A stretch of 64,000 nucleotides of DNA from Mycolicibacterium fortuitum subsp. fortuitum (GCF_022179545.1 NZ_AP025518.1:2356001-2420000); one strand, 5' to 3'; counted from the stretch's first letter, positions 1 through 11,396 are shown. Notes: a model not told the origin generated them from the sequence alone. A program made the numbers and translations.

Positions 1-1132
1 ACCAGAGTTCGCCGGTCGCGCTCAAACCCTCTGCCGGGATGTCGATTTCCTTGCCGGTGTCGGGATCGACCAGCTTGCTCACGCCGTTGGGTACGGTCCA
101 GCCGCACGAGTCCAATGGCGCGACTGTGCCGACCGTGGCCAGCCCGCCGTCGTGCGGGGTGATGTGACTGACCGGGCTCAGCTCGCTCATGCCGTAACCC
201 TGAGACACCGTGCAGCTCAACCGTTCTGCCACAGCGCGACCCAGGTCGGCATCGAGCGATGCCGCACCGGACAACACCGCCCGCAGGGAGGAAAGGTCAT
301 ACGAGTCGACCATCGGGTGCTTGGCCAAGGCGACGGCCACCGGCGGAGCGATGTAGACGAACGTGCACCGGCGCGTGGCGATGTTGTCGAGGAACTCGGT
401 CAGGTCGAACGACGGCATGATCACCAGCTGGGCACGGGCATGCAGGGCGGCATTGAGTAGCACCGTCATCCCGTAGATGTGGAAGAACGGCAGCACCGCC
501 AACAGCCGGTCATCGGAGGTCATGCCCTGCAGCGGACGGATCTGCGCCACGTTGGCCGTCAGGTTGGCATGGGTCAGCATCACGCCCTTGGGATTGGCCG
601 TGGTGCCCGAGCTGTACGGCAGCGCGGCCAGATGCGTCGCCGGATCAAAGCTCACCTGCGGTGCCGGGCCCTCGGCGCCGAGGCCGGCACCGTCGAGCAC
701 CACCACCTCGTCCTCGGTGAGACCGGCCCCCAGCGCTCCCTCCAGAGCCTGGGGCAACAGCGCGTTCACGGTGACCAGCAGGCGGGCACCGGAATCCTTG
801 AGCTGTTTGGTGATGTCCCGCGCGGTGAACAACGCGTTGACCGTGGTGGCCGTGGCGCCCGCACGCAGGATCCCGTGGAATGCGATCGCGAAATCGGAAC
901 TGTTGGGGGACAGCAGTGCCACCACGTCGCCGACCCCGATACCACGGGCGGCCAACCCGCCGGCGAAGGAATCGATCCGGCTCACCAGGTCCCCGTAGCT
1001 GGTTTCGGTACCTGACTTGGCATCGACCATGGCGATCCGGTTCGCATCGGCCGGCGACATGTCGGCGAACAGATAGTCGTAGACGCTGACGGTGGGCAGG
1101 TCGACGTCGGGGAATGGGCTGGCGAAACTCAT
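1..1132 (-). CDS. Acyl-CoA synthetase, 4-coumarate-CoA ligase-like (3' end outside window)
   Basis: The reverse strand reads from ATG at 1132 to the window edge, about 377 residues, with no stop. The N-terminus (MSFASPFPDVDLPTVSVYDY) is typical of 4-coumarate-CoA ligase-like enzymes. The adenylate-forming P-loop YSSGTTANPKGV starts near residue 173, and a GELW motif, which precedes the mobile C-terminal domain, is just reached at the edge. The family activates a carboxylic acid with ATP and transfers it to CoA; the substrate cannot be told from sequence. The gene starts 13 bases after the stop of the YjbR-like gene on the same strand, so the two are probably cotranscribed. Confidence 0.88.
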   Translation of the reverse strand, partial: MSFASPFPDVDLPTVSVYDYLFADMSPADANRIAMVDAKSGTETSYGDLVSRIDSFAGGLAARGIGVGDVVALLSPNSSDFAIAFHGILRAGATATTVNALFTARDITKQLKDSGARLLVTVNALLPQALEGALGAGLTEDEVVVLDGAGLGAEGPAPQVSFDPATHLAALPYSSGTTANPKGVMLTHANLTANVAQIRPLQGMTSDDRLLAVLPFFHIYGMTVLLNAALHARAQLVIMPSFDLTEFLDNIATRRCTFVYIAPPVAVALAKHPMVDSYDLSSLRAVLSGAASLDADLGRAVAERLSCTVSQGYGMSELSPVSHITPHDGGLATVGTVAPLDSCGWTVPNGVSKLVDPDTGKEIDIPAEGLSATGELW

Positions 1133-1145
1133 GGCTGCTTTCCGT

Positions 1146-1547
1146 TCAGATCTCGTCGAGTTGTTTGATGAGCCGGCGTGAGGCGACCAGGCGGAACGAG
1201 GCGTCGACAAGTTCGCGAACCTCGACCCAGTCAACCTTCGCCGCAGTGAAGTCCAGACCGAGCCAGCCGAAGGGGCCCATGTAGGCCGGGAAGAAGAAAC
1301 GGCTGTCCTGTTCGAGTGCCCGGCGGTCGCTCTCGTCGACCTTGATCAGCAGCGAATGCGGATATGGCACCATCTCGCCGCGGCCCTCGGGTTTCACGTT
1401 GCCGCCGTACATGGCGAACATCTTCGGCGCGCAGAACACCGGCCGGCCCCAGGAGATCTTCTCGAAGGCCTCGGGAAATCCCAGGGCGACGGTGCGGAGT
1501 TCGGCCAGGCCCAAATCGTCGTCGCTGAACATGATCGGGTGCGGCAT
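1146..1547 (-). CDS. MmcQ/YjbR family protein
   Basis: This is a 133-residue protein (MPHPIMFSDDDLGLAELRTVALGFPEAFEKISWGRP in outline, with GWLGLDF near residues 94-100) matching the small MmcQ/YjbR fold. The family is structurally CyaY-like and often labelled DNA-binding, but its role is not established. A TAATCT -10 box (complement of 1554-1559) sits six bases before the ATG, so the transcript may start at the codon; the AGGAGG directly against the ATG is too close to act as a normal ribosome site. It is the first gene of a likely two-gene unit with the acyl-CoA ligase and is divergent from ligA. Confidence 0.82.
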   Translation of the reverse strand: MPHPIMFSDDDLGLAELRTVALGFPEAFEKISWGRPVFCAPKMFAMYGGNVKPEGRGEMVPYPHSLLIKVDESDRRALEQDSRFFFPAYMGPFGWLGLDFTAAKVDWVEVRELVDASFRLVASRRLIKQLDEI

Positions 1548-1620
1548 CCTCCTAGATTAGTGGGACGCCCGGTACCGTCCGCGACTAAGGGTTGATCGCC
1601 CTGTCGGTCGGTTCGACTAA

Positions 1621-3723
<2,103 letters not shown>

Positions 3724-3732
3724 CCCGAGTTC

Positions 3733-4398
3733 TCAGCGCAGGATCGTGGCCACGATCCCGGCCAGGTAGCCGAGCCGCGCCACCTCTGACGGCCGGAAGC
3801 CGGGACCGCCCGGACGGCCCAGCAGGATCGCGGTGTTGTGGTCGCCCAGCGGCGCGGCGGCCAGCGTGGTGTCCATGTCGCTCCAGACCTGCGGCACCCA
3901 GGGCTCGGTGCCGTTGAGCGTGGAAGCCCGTTCCAGCGGCAACCACGGCGCCGACTGGGCCTGGGTCTCGGGTGCGCCGTGGCTGGCTGCGACCCGTTCC
4001 ACGCCGCTGTCGGTGGAGTGGACCACGGTGCACCAGCCGACGCGCAGAACCCGCGGCGCTTCCTCGGCGAGCACCTGCAGCCGGTCGGCCTTCGAACGGG
4101 CGGCCGCGACATGGTCGATCAACTCAAGCTCGCGATGTGCCTCGAGCAGTCCGGTATGGGGCCGGATGCTGTCGACGAAGACTCCGGACAGGTTCTCCGC
4201 GGCGGTGATCAAGGTGTCGGGCATCGAGCCAACGGGCAGCTCGACGACCAGATCATCGATTGCGTAGCCGGTTCCGCGCTCGACGACGTCGAGAGACAGG
4301 ATGTCGGCGCCGACCGAGCCGAGCGCCACGGCGAGGGAGCCGAGGCTGCCTGGTCGGTCCTCTAGTTGGACCCGGAGCAGATACGAAGGCACGCGCAT
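3733..4398 (-). CDS. ACT domain-containing protein
   Basis: This protein of about 221 residues opens with an ACT-type fold (MRVPSYLLRVQLEDRPGSLG, then DILSLDVVERG), the small-molecule-sensing module usually found attached to amino-acid enzymes. The rest looks like an unassigned regulatory or GAF-like region ending in RLGYLAGIVATILR. No catalytic domain is seen, so it is probably a stand-alone sensor. It matches Rv3013, which occupies the same place beside ligA in M. tuberculosis. I chose the ATG at 4398 because the ACT strand begins there; another ATG at 4428 would add ten unlike residues. Ligand and partner are unknown. Confidence 0.8.
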   Translation of the reverse strand: MRVPSYLLRVQLEDRPGSLGSLAVALGSVGADILSLDVVERGTGYAIDDLVVELPVGSMPDTLITAAENLSGVFVDSIRPHTGLLEAHRELELIDHVAAARSKADRLQVLAEEAPRVLRVGWCTVVHSTDSGVERVAASHGAPETQAQSAPWLPLERASTLNGTEPWVPQVWSDMDTTLAAAPLGDHNTAILLGRPGGPGFRPSEVARLGYLAGIVATILR

Positions 4399-4508
4399 CA
4401 CTGTTGCACAGGGGCAGTCTCGGGGCATGCCGGTATACCGCCGCGCGATGCCGTTAGCAGGGCCCAGCCGAGGGGAAATTGGTGTCAGCTCCCCAGGCCA
4501 GAGCCGGT

Positions 4509-4514
4509 TACGAT
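4509..4514 (+). promoter_or_regulatory. Candidate -10 box upstream of the five-gene membrane array
   Basis: TACGAT fits the mycobacterial TANNNT -10 pattern and lies 56 bases before the first ATG of the array. No convincing -35 hexamer is seen at the right spacing, so this is a weak call. Confidence 0.3.
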
Positions 4515-4570
4515 GCTCGCGCAGGGGTGTTCACAGGTACTTTCAACCGTGATCGGGGGCTCGTCACGCG

Positions 4571-5338
4571 ATGACCCAGTGGGGAAGCGGTTGGCCCGCT
4601 GACAACGGCGCATTCGGAAGCCCGATGCAGCCTTTCGGCACACCGCCGGATCCGCCGCCACCGCCGACAGCGGGATCCCGTTGGCCCCTGATTGCGTTGG
4701 CCGTCGGGATCTGCGCCTTGGCCGTCGCGTTCGTGCCCGCCGGTATCGGATTCGTGGCGATACCCGTCGGGGTCTTCGGCGTCGTCGCGGGTGTCTTGGG
4801 GCTGCAGGCAGTACAGCGCGAGGGGCGCGGCGCGGGTAGCGCGATCACCGGTATCGCCGTGTCGGTGCTGGCCATGGCCCTGGCAGCGGTGATGTTCTTC
4901 GTCTTCTACCGGGCACCGGTGGCGGCACCAGAACCGGCGCCGTCAGCCCCCTCGACCGCAACCTCGAAGAAGTTGGGCCCCTCGACAGCGATTGCCGAGA
5001 ACAACTATGACATCGAATCGATCCTCAGGGACGAGGTCGAGGTCAGTTTCGGTCCGTACAGTGACGACGGCGACGGCGCCCTTGGTGTGCAGCATCCAAA
5101 GGCGGAGATGACGATAACCAGCAAGCGGGACATCACCCGCACGTGTCACTTCACCGTGCGCGCGGTCGACAGTGCGGGCGCCGAGATCTACGGCGGACTC
5201 TTGGCGCAGTCGACTCTCAATCCTGGCGTAACGGCGCGCCTGAATGTCTTCGCATCCTTGTACGGCAGCATTCCGCGCCGCGAGGCAGATCGCTTGAAGG
5301 ACGGGAGATTCGAAGTGACCAAGGCCAGTTGCTCGTGA
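4571..5338 (+). CDS. Tandem membrane-array protein 1 (Pro-rich N-terminus, 3 TM, exported C-terminal domain)
   Basis: This is a 255-residue protein of unknown function. Residues 1-36 are Gly/Pro-rich (PPDPPPPPTAG); three hydrophobic segments follow at about 39-56, 59-80 and 91-113, in an arrangement like DUF4190 proteins. An Ala/Pro/Ser linker (114-140) leads to a C-terminal domain of about 110 residues predicted outside the membrane and rich in beta strands, resembling the DUF4352 immunoglobulin-like type. That domain starts with the array signature ILRDEVEVSFGPY and ends with ADRLKDGRFEV. It alone in the array carries two cysteines, C192 and C254, that could form a disulfide. It is the first gene of the array. 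Confidence 0.8.
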   Translation: MTQWGSGWPADNGAFGSPMQPFGTPPDPPPPPTAGSRWPLIALAVGICALAVAFVPAGIGFVAIPVGVFGVVAGVLGLQAVQREGRGAGSAITGIAVSVLAMALAAVMFFVFYRAPVAAPEPAPSAPSTATSKKLGPSTAIAENNYDIESILRDEVEVSFGPYSDDGDGALGVQHPKAEMTITSKRDITRTCHFTVRAVDSAGAEIYGGLLAQSTLNPGVTARLNVFASLYGSIPRREADRLKDGRFEVTKASCS

Positions 5339-5363
5339 TGACGAACATACGAGGGGGTGCGGG

Positions 5364-6185
5364 ATGACGAGTTTCGGGCAACAGTCGCCCGTTGGCGGGT
5401 CAGGTTCGCCGTTCGGTGATCCCTTCGGGGCGAGTGGTCTGGGCCCTGGACATCAGGGCGGATATCCCGATGCCGGATCGGCGGCACCCCCGCCGGTCGG
5501 TCAGCAGTTGCCGGCGCGAGCCAACTCGGCCGGTGCGCTGTGGCCGACCCTGTCCGTGGTGATCGGAATCATCGGCGTTGCACTCGTAGTGGTCCCGTTC
5601 TACAGCGGCGCTCCGTTCTGGCTCGGCCTGATCGGGGCCGCGATCGGCTTGGCCGGCCTTGCCGCCGGGATCATCGGGATGCGTCAGGCTCACCGGGACA
5701 GGGCGGCGGTTCCCGCACTGGCGATTTCCGGTGTGGTGGCCGCGGGTGTTGCCGTTGTCCTTGCGGTGAGTTCGGTTCTGATCGAGGCCAATTCGAACAC
5801 CGGGAGCTCCACCGGCGCGTCGACGGCGGCGGCCGACAGCGATGCGACCAAGAGGGTCCTGCGCGACGAACTCGATGTCACGTTCGGGGCCTTCGAGTAC
5901 ACGCTCGACGGCGGCGGTAACAAGGTTTGGAGCAACAAGATACCGGTCACCTTCCATAACAAGACGAACACCGCCCGCGACTTCGGGGTCGACATCGGAG
6001 CATTCACCGACGAGCGCACCCAGATTGGTGGCACATTTTTCAGTAGGGGCGGAAATCCGGGGACGTTGGAAGGCGATGCCACCACCACGGTGGAGTACTT
6101 CACTTTCGAAACCGATCCTGCAGTTGCCGAGAAGCTCAAGTCGGCAGAGTTCAAGGTCGTCGCCGCCCGGAGCAGGGAGGTCTGA
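5364..6185 (+). CDS. Tandem membrane-array protein 2
   Basis: This 273-residue paralogue of the preceding gene starts 25 bases after it. The N-terminal 58 residues are Gly/Pro/Gln-rich (FGQQSPVGGSGSPFGDPFG). Hydrophobic segments lie near 61-79, 86-106 and 117-140. The C-terminal domain begins VLRDELDVTFGAFEY and ends AEKLKSAEFKVV, in register with its neighbours, with a conserved DIGAFTDERTQIGG stretch in the middle. There are no cysteines in the exported part. The ATG at 5364 is preceded by a purine-rich GAGGGGG. Function is unknown; the shape suggests an envelope protein with a cytoplasmic flexible tail. Confidence 0.8.
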   Translation: MTSFGQQSPVGGSGSPFGDPFGASGLGPGHQGGYPDAGSAAPPPVGQQLPARANSAGALWPTLSVVIGIIGVALVVVPFYSGAPFWLGLIGAAIGLAGLAAGIIGMRQAHRDRAAVPALAISGVVAAGVAVVLAVSSVLIEANSNTGSSTGASTAAADSDATKRVLRDELDVTFGAFEYTLDGGGNKVWSNKIPVTFHNKTNTARDFGVDIGAFTDERTQIGGTFFSRGGNPGTLEGDATTTVEYFTFETDPAVAEKLKSAEFKVVAARSREV

Positions 6186-6186
6186 C

Positions 6187-6912
6187 GTGACGGGGCCATT
6201 CGGCGGGCAATCGCCTGGTTTCGGAAGCGAATTCGGCGCGCATCCGCCGAACATCTTCGGACAATCCGGCCAACCGGTATCGCCAGCGCCGCGGCAAACC
6301 CACGGTGCCACATCGGTACTCGCGATCATTTCGGTGATCGTGGGTGTAGGTGCACTACTACTGGCGTTTGTGCCCTATTACGTCGGGTTGGTTGCCGCGG
6401 TGGCCGCCGTCGCCGGATTGACGACCGGAATCGTCGCGCTGGTGCGACGAGGAACCGACGGGCCGAATCTTGCTGCAATCGGCACTGCCACTTCGGCGCT
6501 CGCCCTCATCATGGGCATCGTCATGACCGTCGTCTATTCAGGCTCGAGCGATGCGGTCGAGACTCCCACAGCGCATACGGCGGCACCGCGAGCAGACCGA
6601 GCGAACACACAAAAGGTGCTCGCCGACCAGCTCGAGGTGACAGTCGGAGACTTCGTGATGTCGGCCGAGAAATCCGGTGAGCTGTCGGTCACGGTGAAGA
6701 ATCGGCTGCAGGAAGCACGGACGTTCTATGTGCTGATCGGGGCCTTCGAAGGAACCACCCAATTGGCGACGTCTTCGATCGAGGAAACGCTGAACGCTGG
6801 ACAGACGAAGAAGACCAAGGCTTTTGACGGTTCCAAGAGTCCCGTGGACTACGACCAGATCAAGAACGCGACCTTCCGGGTGATCGAGGCGAGTTCCCGT
6901 GAACCGAAATAG
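6187..6912 (+). CDS. Tandem membrane-array protein 3
   Basis: I place the start at GTG 6187, giving 241 residues. It is one base after the previous stop, follows a GGGAGG ribosome site at 6175-6180, and gives an N-terminus (MTGPFGGQSPGFGSEFG) like those of genes 2 and 4. The same frame stays open further upstream inside gene 2, but that part is a shadow. Hydrophobic segments lie near 42-62, 65-87 and 95-117. The C-terminal domain begins VLADQLEVTVGDFVM, contains YVLIGAFEGTTQL and ends YDQIKNATFRVIEAS. It is almost certainly translated together with gene 2. Confidence 0.78.
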   Translation: MTGPFGGQSPGFGSEFGAHPPNIFGQSGQPVSPAPRQTHGATSVLAIISVIVGVGALLLAFVPYYVGLVAAVAAVAGLTTGIVALVRRGTDGPNLAAIGTATSALALIMGIVMTVVYSGSSDAVETPTAHTAAPRADRANTQKVLADQLEVTVGDFVMSAEKSGELSVTVKNRLQEARTFYVLIGAFEGTTQLATSSIEETLNAGQTKKTKAFDGSKSPVDYDQIKNATFRVIEASSREPK

Positions 6913-6951
6913 GCGCGACGAGATGTTCATGCAAAGTGGGGAGCCGATCCG

Positions 6952-7779
6952 ATGACCGGACCAGACCCGTGGGGCACCCCGCCTCACTATCCGCCGCCGG
7001 CGGGCAACTTTGGCGGGCAACAGTTCCCACCCACCCCCGGGTCCCCGAATTCCGGTGGTGGTCCATCGTGGGGTCAGCCCGCACCCCCACCTATGTACGG
7101 CGGTGGGGCGTCGCAGTCGACCCCGGATTACGGAGTCCCGATGCCCGGGTACGGCGCGCTGCCCCATGCGCCGAGCGGCGGGACCGGTTGGCGGCGAAGG
7201 TGGCCGCTGGTCTCCCTGGTGGTCGGCGCCTGCGGAATAGGACTGGCCTTCGCGCCGCCACCGGCGGGATGGGTAGGTGCGGTTGCCGGCGTCTTCGGGA
7301 TCATTGCCGCCGTCATTGGATGGTTGCGGCGGGAACGCGTACACGACGAATCGGTGCTTCCAACGGTTCTCGGCGGCGGCTTGTCCGCCATCGCCATCGC
7401 CATCGTGATCGGTATGGGGTTCGTCTACGGCGGGTCCGAGGTCGTATCAGCGGCCGGCGACGGCCTTGACGTCGAGATCGGTAACTATGAGTTTGATTTC
7501 CAACCCGCCTCCGACGGCTACGAGGATCGAGTCGTGAACAACCGATTGAAGGTGAAGGTGACGAGTAAGTCGGCGACCGGCGGACAATTCTCGTTGGCGA
7601 TCGGAGCCTATGAGGGCGACTCCAACAATCAGATCAAGGCCGACCGGACTGTCTTGGATTTGGCTCCGGGTGCTTCGCAAGACATCGAGATGTTCACCGG
7701 GCCGGTGAGCAAGGAACGAGCCGACGAGCTCAAGGGCGCCAATTTCAGGGTGATCGATGTCATGACACCAGGTCTCTGA
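6952..7779 (+). CDS. Tandem membrane-array protein 4 (longest Pro-rich N-terminus)
   Basis: This 275-residue member has the longest disordered N-terminus of the array, about 80 residues rich in Pro, Gly, Gln and Tyr (GTPPHYPPPAG; PPPMYGGG). Hydrophobic segments lie near 84-102, 105-125 and 137-159, then a very short linker leads straight into the C-terminal domain at GDGLDVEIGNYEF. That domain contains SLAIGAYEGDSNNQIKA and ends ADELKGANFRVIDV. GGGGAG before the ATG gives a good ribosome site. Function is unknown. The longer tail could bind a cytoplasmic partner, but that is inference. Confidence 0.8.
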   Translation: MTGPDPWGTPPHYPPPAGNFGGQQFPPTPGSPNSGGGPSWGQPAPPPMYGGGASQSTPDYGVPMPGYGALPHAPSGGTGWRRRWPLVSLVVGACGIGLAFAPPPAGWVGAVAGVFGIIAAVIGWLRRERVHDESVLPTVLGGGLSAIAIAIVIGMGFVYGGSEVVSAAGDGLDVEIGNYEFDFQPASDGYEDRVVNNRLKVKVTSKSATGGQFSLAIGAYEGDSNNQIKADRTVLDLAPGASQDIEMFTGPVSKERADELKGANFRVIDVMTPGL

Positions 7780-7789
7780 GAGGTAGACG

Positions 7790-8458
7790 ATGTACACCGC
7801 CACACCGATTCCCGCGGTCCCCACAGGCCCGAGTTCCGGTGGCAGCACACCGCACCTGTGGTCGGCTGCCGCGACCATCGCCGGATTGATCGGCATGGCG
7901 CTCGCGTTGTTCTCACTGGTTCCGGCGGCCACCGTCGTGGCCGGTATCGGCGTTGCCGCAGGCACCGTGGCCCTGCTCCGCACTGCCGCGGCCCACCCAC
8001 TCCCGGCCGTTGCGGGCACGGTGATATCCGCACTCGCGGTCGCGGTCAGCGTTGTCATGCTCGTGGCACCGGCCCTTGCGACGCCGACAACCAAGTCCGA
8101 TTCGGCAGGTCCCTCTGCTGACCTCGGTGGCGAGGAGTTCATGAATGAAAACCTCGAAGATGTTCTGGCGAATGAGCTGCAGGTCGATTTCGGCGAGGTC
8201 TCCATCACCCCGTGGGGATCGCCCCGGTTGTCCCTCACGCTGACCAACAAAACTGACCGGACACGCAGCTTCTATGTGACGCTCGGTGCCTTCGACAGCA
8301 GTGGGGCCCAAATCGCCACCGACGACGGTGCGGGGGCGCTCCTGGGGCCGCATGCCATCCAGAAGAGAATTGCGTTCGAGTCGGTGTACGACAAGTCGAC
8401 TGCCGAAAAGATCAAATCGGCGACGTTCAAGGTCGTGAAGGTCACGCGCACGCTCTAG
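7790..8458 (+). CDS. Tandem membrane-array protein 5
   Basis: This is the last and shortest member, 222 residues, starting ten bases after gene 4 behind GAGAGG. Its cytoplasmic tail is only about 22 residues (MYTATPIPAVPTGPSSGG). Hydrophobic segments lie near 23-44, 46-64 and 72-97. The C-terminal domain begins VLANELQVDFGEVSI, contains YVTLGAFDSSGAQIA and ends AEKIKSATFKVVKV, the cleanest copy of the array's closing motif. There are no cysteines. The array ends here, with gatC following on its own promoter. Confidence 0.8.
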   Translation: MYTATPIPAVPTGPSSGGSTPHLWSAAATIAGLIGMALALFSLVPAATVVAGIGVAAGTVALLRTAAAHPLPAVAGTVISALAVAVSVVMLVAPALATPTTKSDSAGPSADLGGEEFMNENLEDVLANELQVDFGEVSITPWGSPRLSLTLTNKTDRTRSFYVTLGAFDSSGAQIATDDGAGALLGPHAIQKRIAFESVYDKSTAEKIKSATFKVVKVTRTL

Positions 8459-8523
8459 CGTCGATCAGCGGCCGGTGCTGCCGCTGTATGACACCTCTAC
8501 TGCTTTGACTAGGCTGCTTTGTC

Positions 8524-8823
8524 GTGTCGAAGATCTCCCGAGACGAGGTTGCCCATCTGGCGCGTCTGGCGCGTCTGGCGCTGACCGATGACGAACTGGA
8601 CAGTTTCGCCGGCCAGCTGGATGCCATCCTCGGCCATGTCAGCCAGATCCAGTCCGTCGACGTCACCGGTGTGGAGGCGACGGACAACCCGCTGAAGGAC
8701 GTGAATGTCAGCCGCCCTGACGTCGTGGTGCCATGCCTGACGCAGGAGGAGGCGCTGGCCGCGGCACCGCGCGCCGAAGACGGCCGCTTCGCCGTGCCGC
8801 GGATTCTCGGAGAGGGTGAATGA
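8524..8823 (+). CDS. gatC: Asp/Glu-tRNA amidotransferase subunit C
   Basis: GatC is the small scaffold subunit of the GatCAB amidotransferase, which converts Glu-tRNA(Gln) to Gln-tRNA(Gln) (and Asp-tRNA(Asn) to Asn-tRNA(Asn) where needed). The 99 residues show the usual start ([21 protein letters not shown]), the [13 protein letters not shown] segment and the end [16 protein letters not shown]. The GTG at 8524 is eight bases after a TAGGCT -10 box at 8510-8515, so translation is probably leaderless. Its TGA overlaps the gatA ATG. Confidence 0.96.
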   Translation: MSKISRDEVAHLARLARLALTDDELDSFAGQLDAILGHVSQIQSVDVTGVEATDNPLKDVNVSRPDVVVPCLTQEEALAAAPRAEDGRFAVPRILGEGE

Positions 8824-10310
8824 CGAGCATGAGTGAGCTGATCCGTCGCGATGCGGCGACCCTGGGTGCTCAGATCGCGGCCAAGGAGGTCTCCTCGACC
8901 GAGGTGACACAGGCCCATCTCGACCAGATCGCCGAGACCGACGAGCGCTTCAACGCCTTCCTGCACGTGGCCGCGGATGCCGCGCTGGCCGAGGCCGGCC
9001 GGATCGACGCCGCCGTCGCCGCGGGGGAGACGTTGCCGTCGCCGCTGGCCGGGGTGCCGCTGGCACTCAAGGACGTCTTCACCGCCACCGACATGCCGAC
9101 CACCGCGGGATCCAAGATCCTCGAAGGCTGGCGGGCGCCGTACGACGCGACCGTGACCGCCAAACTGCGCGCCGCGGGAATCCCGATCCTCGGCAAGACC
9201 AACATGGACGAATTCGCCATGGGGTCCTCGACCGAGAACTCGGCCTACGGCCCGACCCGTAACCCGTGGAACACCGAGCGGGTGCCCGGCGGCTCCGGCG
9301 GCGGTAGTGCCGCGGCGCTTGCCGCCTACCAGGCGCCGCTGGCCATCGGCACCGACACCGGCGGTTCGATCCGTCAGCCGGCCGCGCTGACCGCAACGGT
9401 CGGCGTCAAGCCGACGTACGGGACGGTCTCGCGTTATGGCCTGATCGCCTGCGCATCCTCGCTGGACCAGGGCGGTCCGTGTGCGCGCACGGTGCTCGAC
9501 ACCGCGCTGCTGCATCAGGTGATCGCCGGGCATGACCCGCGTGATTCCACCTCCGTGGACGCTCCGGTGCCCGATGTGGTGGGTGCCGCCCGGGCCGGTG
9601 CGCAGGGCGATCTCAAGGGCGTGCGGGTCGGTGTGGTCAAGCAGCTGCGCGGCGAGGGTTACCAACCCGGCGTGCTGGAGTCGTTCAACGCCGCGGTCGC
9701 GCAGCTGACGGCGCTCGGCGCCGAGGTCAGTGAGGTCGACTGCCCGCACTTCGACCACGCGATGGACGCCTACTACCTGATCCTGCCCTCGGAGGTGTCG
9801 AGCAACCTCGCGCGCTTCGACGCCATGCGGTTCGGCCTGCGGGTCGGCGACGACGGCACGCACAGCGCCGAAGAGGTCATGGCCCTGACCCGGGCCGCCG
9901 GATTCGGCCCGGAGGTCAAGCGCCGGATCATGATCGGCACCTACGCGTTGTCGGCGGGCTACTACGACGCCTACTACAACCAGGCGCAGAAGGTGCGGAC
10001 GTTGATCGCCCGCGACCTGGAGCAGGCCTACCAGAACGTGGACGTGCTGGTGTCTCCCGCGACCCCGACGACCGCATTCCGGCTGGGGGAGAAGGTCGAC
10101 GATCCCCTGGCCATGTACCTGTTCGACCTGTGCACGCTGCCGCTGAACCTGGCCGGACACTGCGGCATGTCGGTGCCGTCGGGCCTGTCACCTGATGACG
10201 GCCTGCCGGTCGGCCTGCAGATCATGGCGCCGGCGCTGGCCGATGACCGGCTGTACCGGGTCGGTGCGGCCTACGAGGCGGCCCGCGGTCCGCTGCCCAG
10301 CGCGTTGTAG
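8820..10310 (+). CDS. gatA: Asp/Glu-tRNA amidotransferase subunit A
   Basis: GatA is the glutaminase subunit that releases ammonia for tRNA amidation by GatB. The 496 residues belong to the amidase-signature family: the catalytic triad is visible as Lys84 (PLALKDV), cis-Ser159 ([12 protein letters not shown]) and nucleophile Ser183 ([12 protein letters not shown]). The ATG at 8820 overlaps the gatC stop (ATGA); a second ATG at 8829 would remove three residues and cannot be excluded. gatB is not next to it but lies 2.5 kb downstream. Confidence 0.97.
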   Translation: MTSMSELIRRDAATLGAQIAAKEVSSTEVTQAHLDQIAETDERFNAFLHVAADAALAEAGRIDAAVAAGETLPSPLAGVPLALKDVFTATDMPTTAGSKILEGWRAPYDATVTAKLRAAGIPILGKTNMDEFAMGSSTENSAYGPTRNPWNTERVPGGSGGGSAAALAAYQAPLAIGTDTGGSIRQPAALTATVGVKPTYGTVSRYGLIACASSLDQGGPCARTVLDTALLHQVIAGHDPRDSTSVDAPVPDVVGAARAGAQGDLKGVRVGVVKQLRGEGYQPGVLESFNAAVAQLTALGAEVSEVDCPHFDHAMDAYYLILPSEVSSNLARFDAMRFGLRVGDDGTHSAEEVMALTRAAGFGPEVKRRIMIGTYALSAGYYDAYYNQAQKVRTLIARDLEQAYQNVDVLVSPATPTTAFRLGEKVDDPLAMYLFDLCTLPLNLAGHCGMSVPSGLSPDDGLPVGLQIMAPALADDRLYRVGAAYEAARGPLPSAL

Positions 10311-10364
10311 GCACCAGGCCCTTATGCCCGGCACGGTCGTGTCGGGCGGGGCAAGATGGGTTAC

Positions 10365-11396
10365 ATGCGCATCGGAGTTCTCACCGGCGGTGGTGACTGT
10401 CCTGGCCTGAACGCGGTGATCCGGGCGGTGGTGCGTACCTGCGACCAGCGCTATGGCTCGTCGGTGGTCGGATTTCTCGACGGCTGGCGAGGGTTGCTGG
10501 AGGATCGCCGCATCCAGTTGGCCAACGACGATCGCAACGATCGGCTGCTGGCCAAGGGTGGAACCATGCTGGGCACCGCGCGCGTCAACCCGGACAAGCT
10601 GCGGGCCGGCCTGGACCAGATCAAGCAGACTCTCGAAGACAACGGGATCGACGTATTGATCCCGATCGGCGGTGAAGGCACGCTGACGGCTGCGCACTGG
10701 CTGTCCGAGGAGAACGTGCCGGTGGTCGGGGTGCCGAAGACCATCGACAACGACATCGATTGCACGGACGTAACTTTCGGCCACGACACGGCCCTTCAGG
10801 TGGCAACCGAGGCGATCGACCGGCTGCACAGCACCGCCGAATCGCACCAGCGCGTGATGCTGGTGGAGGTGATGGGCCGCCATGCCGGCTGGATCGCGCT
10901 CAACGCCGGATTGGCCTCGGGTGCGCACATGACGCTCATCCCCGAGCAACCGTTCGACGTCGAGGAAGTGTGCCGGCTGGTCAAGAAGCGGTTCCAGCAC
11001 GGATCGTCGCACTTCATCTGCGTGGTGGCCGAAGGTGCGAAACCGGCCGAGGGCACCATGCAGTTGCGCCAGGGCGGAATGGACGAGTTCGGACACGAGA
11101 AATTCACCGGCGTGGCACAGCAATTGGCGCTGGAGGTCGAGAAGCGCATCAAGAAGGATGTGCGGGTGACGGTACTCGGCCATGTTCAGCGCGGCGGTAC
11201 GCCGACGGCCTACGACCGGGTGCTCGCCACCCGGTTCGGCGTGAACGCCGCCGACGCCGCGCATGCCGGCGAGTTCGGGATGATGGTGTCGTTGCAGGGG
11301 CAGCGCATCGGTCGGGTGTCCCTGGCCGATGCGACCCGCCACCTCAAATTGGTGCCGCAGTCCCGTTATGACGATGCCGCCGAGTTCTTCGGTTAG
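10365..11396 (+). CDS. pfkA: 6-phosphofructokinase
   Basis: PfkA phosphorylates fructose 6-phosphate in glycolysis. With the ATG at 10365 the protein is 343 residues, matching the M. tuberculosis enzyme; an in-frame ATG nine bases earlier is possible. Group A motifs are present: [13 protein letters not shown] at the N-terminus, [23 protein letters not shown] with the catalytic Asp, and [11 protein letters not shown]. The Gly (GGEGT) in place of the ATP-PFK GGDGS form is of the kind seen in some actinobacterial and PPi-type enzymes, so phosphoryl-donor preference should not be assumed. It follows gatA by 54 bases. Confidence 0.95.
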   Translation: MRIGVLTGGGDCPGLNAVIRAVVRTCDQRYGSSVVGFLDGWRGLLEDRRIQLANDDRNDRLLAKGGTMLGTARVNPDKLRAGLDQIKQTLEDNGIDVLIPIGGEGTLTAAHWLSEENVPVVGVPKTIDNDIDCTDVTFGHDTALQVATEAIDRLHSTAESHQRVMLVEVMGRHAGWIALNAGLASGAHMTLIPEQPFDVEEVCRLVKKRFQHGSSHFICVVAEGAKPAEGTMQLRQGGMDEFGHEKFTGVAQQLALEVEKRIKKDVRVTVLGHVQRGGTPTAYDRVLATRFGVNAADAAHAGEFGMMVSLQGQRIGRVSLADATRHLKLVPQSRYDDAAEFFG

